DNA of 7,066 nt from contig JAEEPD010000037.1 in the NCBI GenBank assembly GCA_016284575.1, positions 1 to 7,066 on the forward strand. Direction: 5' to 3'. The stretch is from Bacillota bacterium (GTDB lineage: Bacteria > Bacillota > Clostridia > Peptostreptococcales > Anaerovoracaceae). Shown piece by piece: positions 5,711-7,066 of the stretch (within the stretch, counting starts at the first letter, position 1; every line of letters starts with the position of its first letter). The notes beneath the pieces were generated by a model that was not told where the DNA came from, made no database searches, and saw only the letters and a program-made list of their open reading frames with translations. Both the position numbers and the translations under genes were made by a program.

Positions 5711-5741
5711 GCCGCAGCCTCTGTCAGAACAGGGGCGCGGC
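5711..5741 (+). other. Hairpin without U-tract in the gcvT-gcvH spacer
   Basis: GCCGC-A-G-CCTCTGT pairs with ACAGGGG-C-GCGGC to give 13 base pairs with one bulged A (5716) and a 4-nt loop. An A-rich stretch follows, so it should not terminate transcription. GCTGCGG just after the gcvT stop (5678-5684) is complementary to CCGCAGC (5712-5718) and could form an alternative fold. A likely role is protection or processing of the mRNA between the two genes. Confidence 0.6.
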
Positions 5742-5778
5742 AGCAAAAAATAAAAATTTATAAAAGGAGATACTAAAA

Positions 5779-6153
5779 ATGAATTATCCCGAAGAACTCA
5801 AGTACACATCCAGCGACGAATGGGTAAAGATGATCGATGACACCACCGCTCTGGTAGGTCTTTCCGACTTCGCACAGGACGCTCTTGGCGACCTGGTTTA
5901 CATCAACCTGCCCGTAGAAGGCGACGCTGTTACCGCAGGCGAAGCTCTTTGCGACGTAGAGTCCGTAAAGGCTGTTTCTGACGTTATCAGCCCCGTTACC
6001 GGCGAGATCGCAGAGGTCAACGAAGAGCTGCTGGACAACCCCGCTATGATCAACACTGATCCTTATGGCGCTTGGATCGCAAAGATCGTTAACGTCACCG
6101 GTTTCGAAGAACTGATGACCGCAGCTGAGTATGCTGCCTCCAAGGAAGCTTAA
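5779..6153 (+). CDS. gcvH: Glycine cleavage system H protein (lipoyl carrier)
   Basis: GcvH is the small mobile carrier whose lipoyl arm moves the aminomethyl intermediate from the P protein to GcvT and is then reoxidised by the L protein. The 124-residue length is typical. The lipoylation motif CDVESVKAVSDVISP (58-72) places the modified lysine at Lys64, and GEIAEVNEELLDNPAMINTDPYGAWIAKI (75-103) is the standard C-terminal half. The ATG follows AAGGAG (5764-5769) at about 9 nt. It is separated from gcvT by 101 bp with a strong hairpin and is presumably on the same transcript. Its Lys64 needs lipoate ligase or LipA/LipB activity from elsewhere in the genome. Confidence 0.98.
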   Translation: MNYPEELKYTSSDEWVKMIDDTTALVGLSDFAQDALGDLVYINLPVEGDAVTAGEALCDVESVKAVSDVISPVTGEIAEVNEELLDNPAMINTDPYGAWIAKIVNVTGFEELMTAAEYAASKEA

Positions 6154-6169
6154 TTATTAAACCATTGAA

Positions 6170-6200
6170 GCAGAGGGCAGAGCATTGCTCCGCCCTCTGT
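6170..6200 (+). other. Hairpin without U-tract in the gcvH-gcvPA spacer
   Basis: CAGAGGGC (6171-6178) pairs with GCCCTCTG (6192-6199), and inside GAGC (6180-6183) pairs with GCTC (6187-6190) around a 3-nt loop, with a single A-C mismatch; a G-U pair extends the base. The bases after it (TAATTGAAAG) give no U-run, so it is not a standard terminator. It could set mRNA stability or partially attenuate the downstream gene. Confidence 0.62.
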
Positions 6201-6221
6201 AATTGAAAGAAAGGATTTATA

Positions 6222-7066
6222 ATGGGTTCCTATGTACCTAATACAGCCAAGGACCAGCAGGAGATGCTGAAGGCCCTTGGTCTTGGCAGCATGAAAGAGC
6301 TCTACAAGGATGTTCCCCAGAACATGATCCTGGACAAGCTGAACATCGCTCCCGGACTTTCCGAGATGGAAGTCAGAGAGAGAATGAGCGAATATGCTGA
6401 CGCAAACAAGATCTACAAGACAGTGCTTCGCGGCGCAGGCGCTTATCGCCACTTCATTCCCGCAGTGGTCAAGGAGATCACCGGACGCGAAGAGCTGGTA
6501 ACCTGCTACACCCCCTATCAGGCTGAGATCAGCCAGGGCGTGCTTCAGGGAATCTTCGAGTTCCAGACCATGATCTGCGAGCTCACCGGAATGGATGTTT
6601 CCAACGCTTCCCACTATGACGGCGGAACCGCTGCAGCAGAGACCATTCCCATGTGCAAGGACAGAAAGCGCACCAAGGCTTATGTTTCCGGCGCAGTCAA
6701 TCCCCAGGTCATCGAAGTTATGCAGACCTACTGCTTCGCTTCCAACACCGAGCTGGTTGTCATCCCCGCAAAGGACGGCAAGACCGACAAGGAAGCTGTT
6801 AAGGCAGCTCTGGGCGCAGACGCAGCATGCTTCATGATCCAGCAGCCCAACTTCTTCGGCATGATCGAAGACGCTAAGGAGATCGGTGAGATCGTTCACG
6901 AGGCAGGCGCAAAGTTTGTCATGAGCGTCAACCCCATCGCCTGCGCAGTTCTGCCCACTCCCAGAGAGTACGGCGCTGACATCGCTGTCGGCGACGGCCA
7001 GCCCCTGGGTCTGGATACATCCTTCGGCGGCCCCTACCTGGGCTTCATGGCTACCACAAGCGCAAT
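6222..7066 (+). CDS. gcvPA: Glycine dehydrogenase (decarboxylating) subunit 1, 3' partial
   Basis: This is the N-terminal half of the PLP-dependent P protein, which decarboxylates glycine and loads the aminomethyl group on lipoyl-GcvH. In many Bacillota it is split into GcvPA and GcvPB, which work as a heterotetramer. The window covers 281 codons; the family's usual length is about 440-450, so the C-terminal third is missing at the edge. Visible motifs include RGAGAYRHFIPAVV (69-82), YTPYQAEISQGVLQGIFEFQT (96-116), NASHYDGGTAAAE (128-140), IQQPNFFG and GDGQPLGLDTSFGGPYLGF. ATG 6222 follows GAAAGGA (6209-6215) at 6 nt. The PLP lysine lies in the partner subunit GcvPB, expected just downstream. 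A fused full-length P protein cannot be formally excluded because the end is not seen, but the sequence looks like the stand-alone subunit. Confidence 0.93.
   Translation, partial: MGSYVPNTAKDQQEMLKALGLGSMKELYKDVPQNMILDKLNIAPGLSEMEVRERMSEYADANKIYKTVLRGAGAYRHFIPAVVKEITGREELVTCYTPYQAEISQGVLQGIFEFQTMICELTGMDVSNASHYDGGTAAAETIPMCKDRKRTKAYVSGAVNPQVIEVMQTYCFASNTELVVIPAKDGKTDKEAVKAALGADAACFMIQQPNFFGMIEDAKEIGEIVHEAGAKFVMSVNPIACAVLPTPREYGADIAVGDGQPLGLDTSFGGPYLGFMATTSA

Overview
The window looks like the chromosome of a Bacillota (Firmicutes) bacterium, most likely a Clostridia/Oscillospiraceae-type anaerobe. The reasons are strong AAGGAGG ribosome binding sites, a glycine riboswitch ahead of gcvT, a glycine decarboxylase that appears to be of the split two-subunit type (gcvPA), a DnaC/DnaI-like N-terminal domain, and an M23 peptidase carrying a G5-like domain. 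This placement is inference; no rRNA or other taxonomic marker is present.

Layout from left to right. (1) Positions 1-388 hold the end of a short protein that looks like the zinc-binding N-terminal domain of a DnaC-like helicase loader but stops before any AAA+ ATPase domain. (2) Positions 407-2218 encode a membrane-anchored M23 peptidoglycan peptidase with a G5-like domain. (3) Positions 2368-3558 encode a CofE-family (F420-0:L-glutamate ligase-like) protein with its own candidate promoter and a clear rho-independent terminator at 3577-3605. (4) Positions 3606-4260 contain no credible gene. They hold two divergent copies of one roughly 230-bp GC-rich structured repeat in inverted orientation, and outside these two short hairpins sharing the 9-mer AACCGTCTC. 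(5) A textbook promoter (TTGACA, 17 bp, TATAAT at 4271-4299) drives a leader with a single-aptamer glycine riboswitch, preceded by a small 'ghost' aptamer stem and followed by a terminator hairpin that competes with aptamer helix P1. (6) The leader controls gcvT, gcvH and gcvPA; the last runs off the right edge. Both spacers inside the operon hold strong hairpins without U-tracts.

How the genes work together: GcvT, GcvH and GcvPA (with GcvPB, presumably just outside the window) form the glycine cleavage system, which splits glycine to CO2, ammonia and methylene-tetrahydrofolate. The riboswitch is wired as a glycine-induced ON switch. The CofE-like protein upstream is not in the same transcript. 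A CofE-family protein is reported to supply folylpolyglutamate synthase activity in Chlamydia, so a folate role is a testable but unproven link. The first two genes belong to unrelated functions (replication and cell wall).

The most novel item is the inverted pair of GC-rich repeats between the cofE-like terminator and the gcv promoter. It resembles a dispersed non-coding repeat or structured RNA family that I cannot name from sequence alone.
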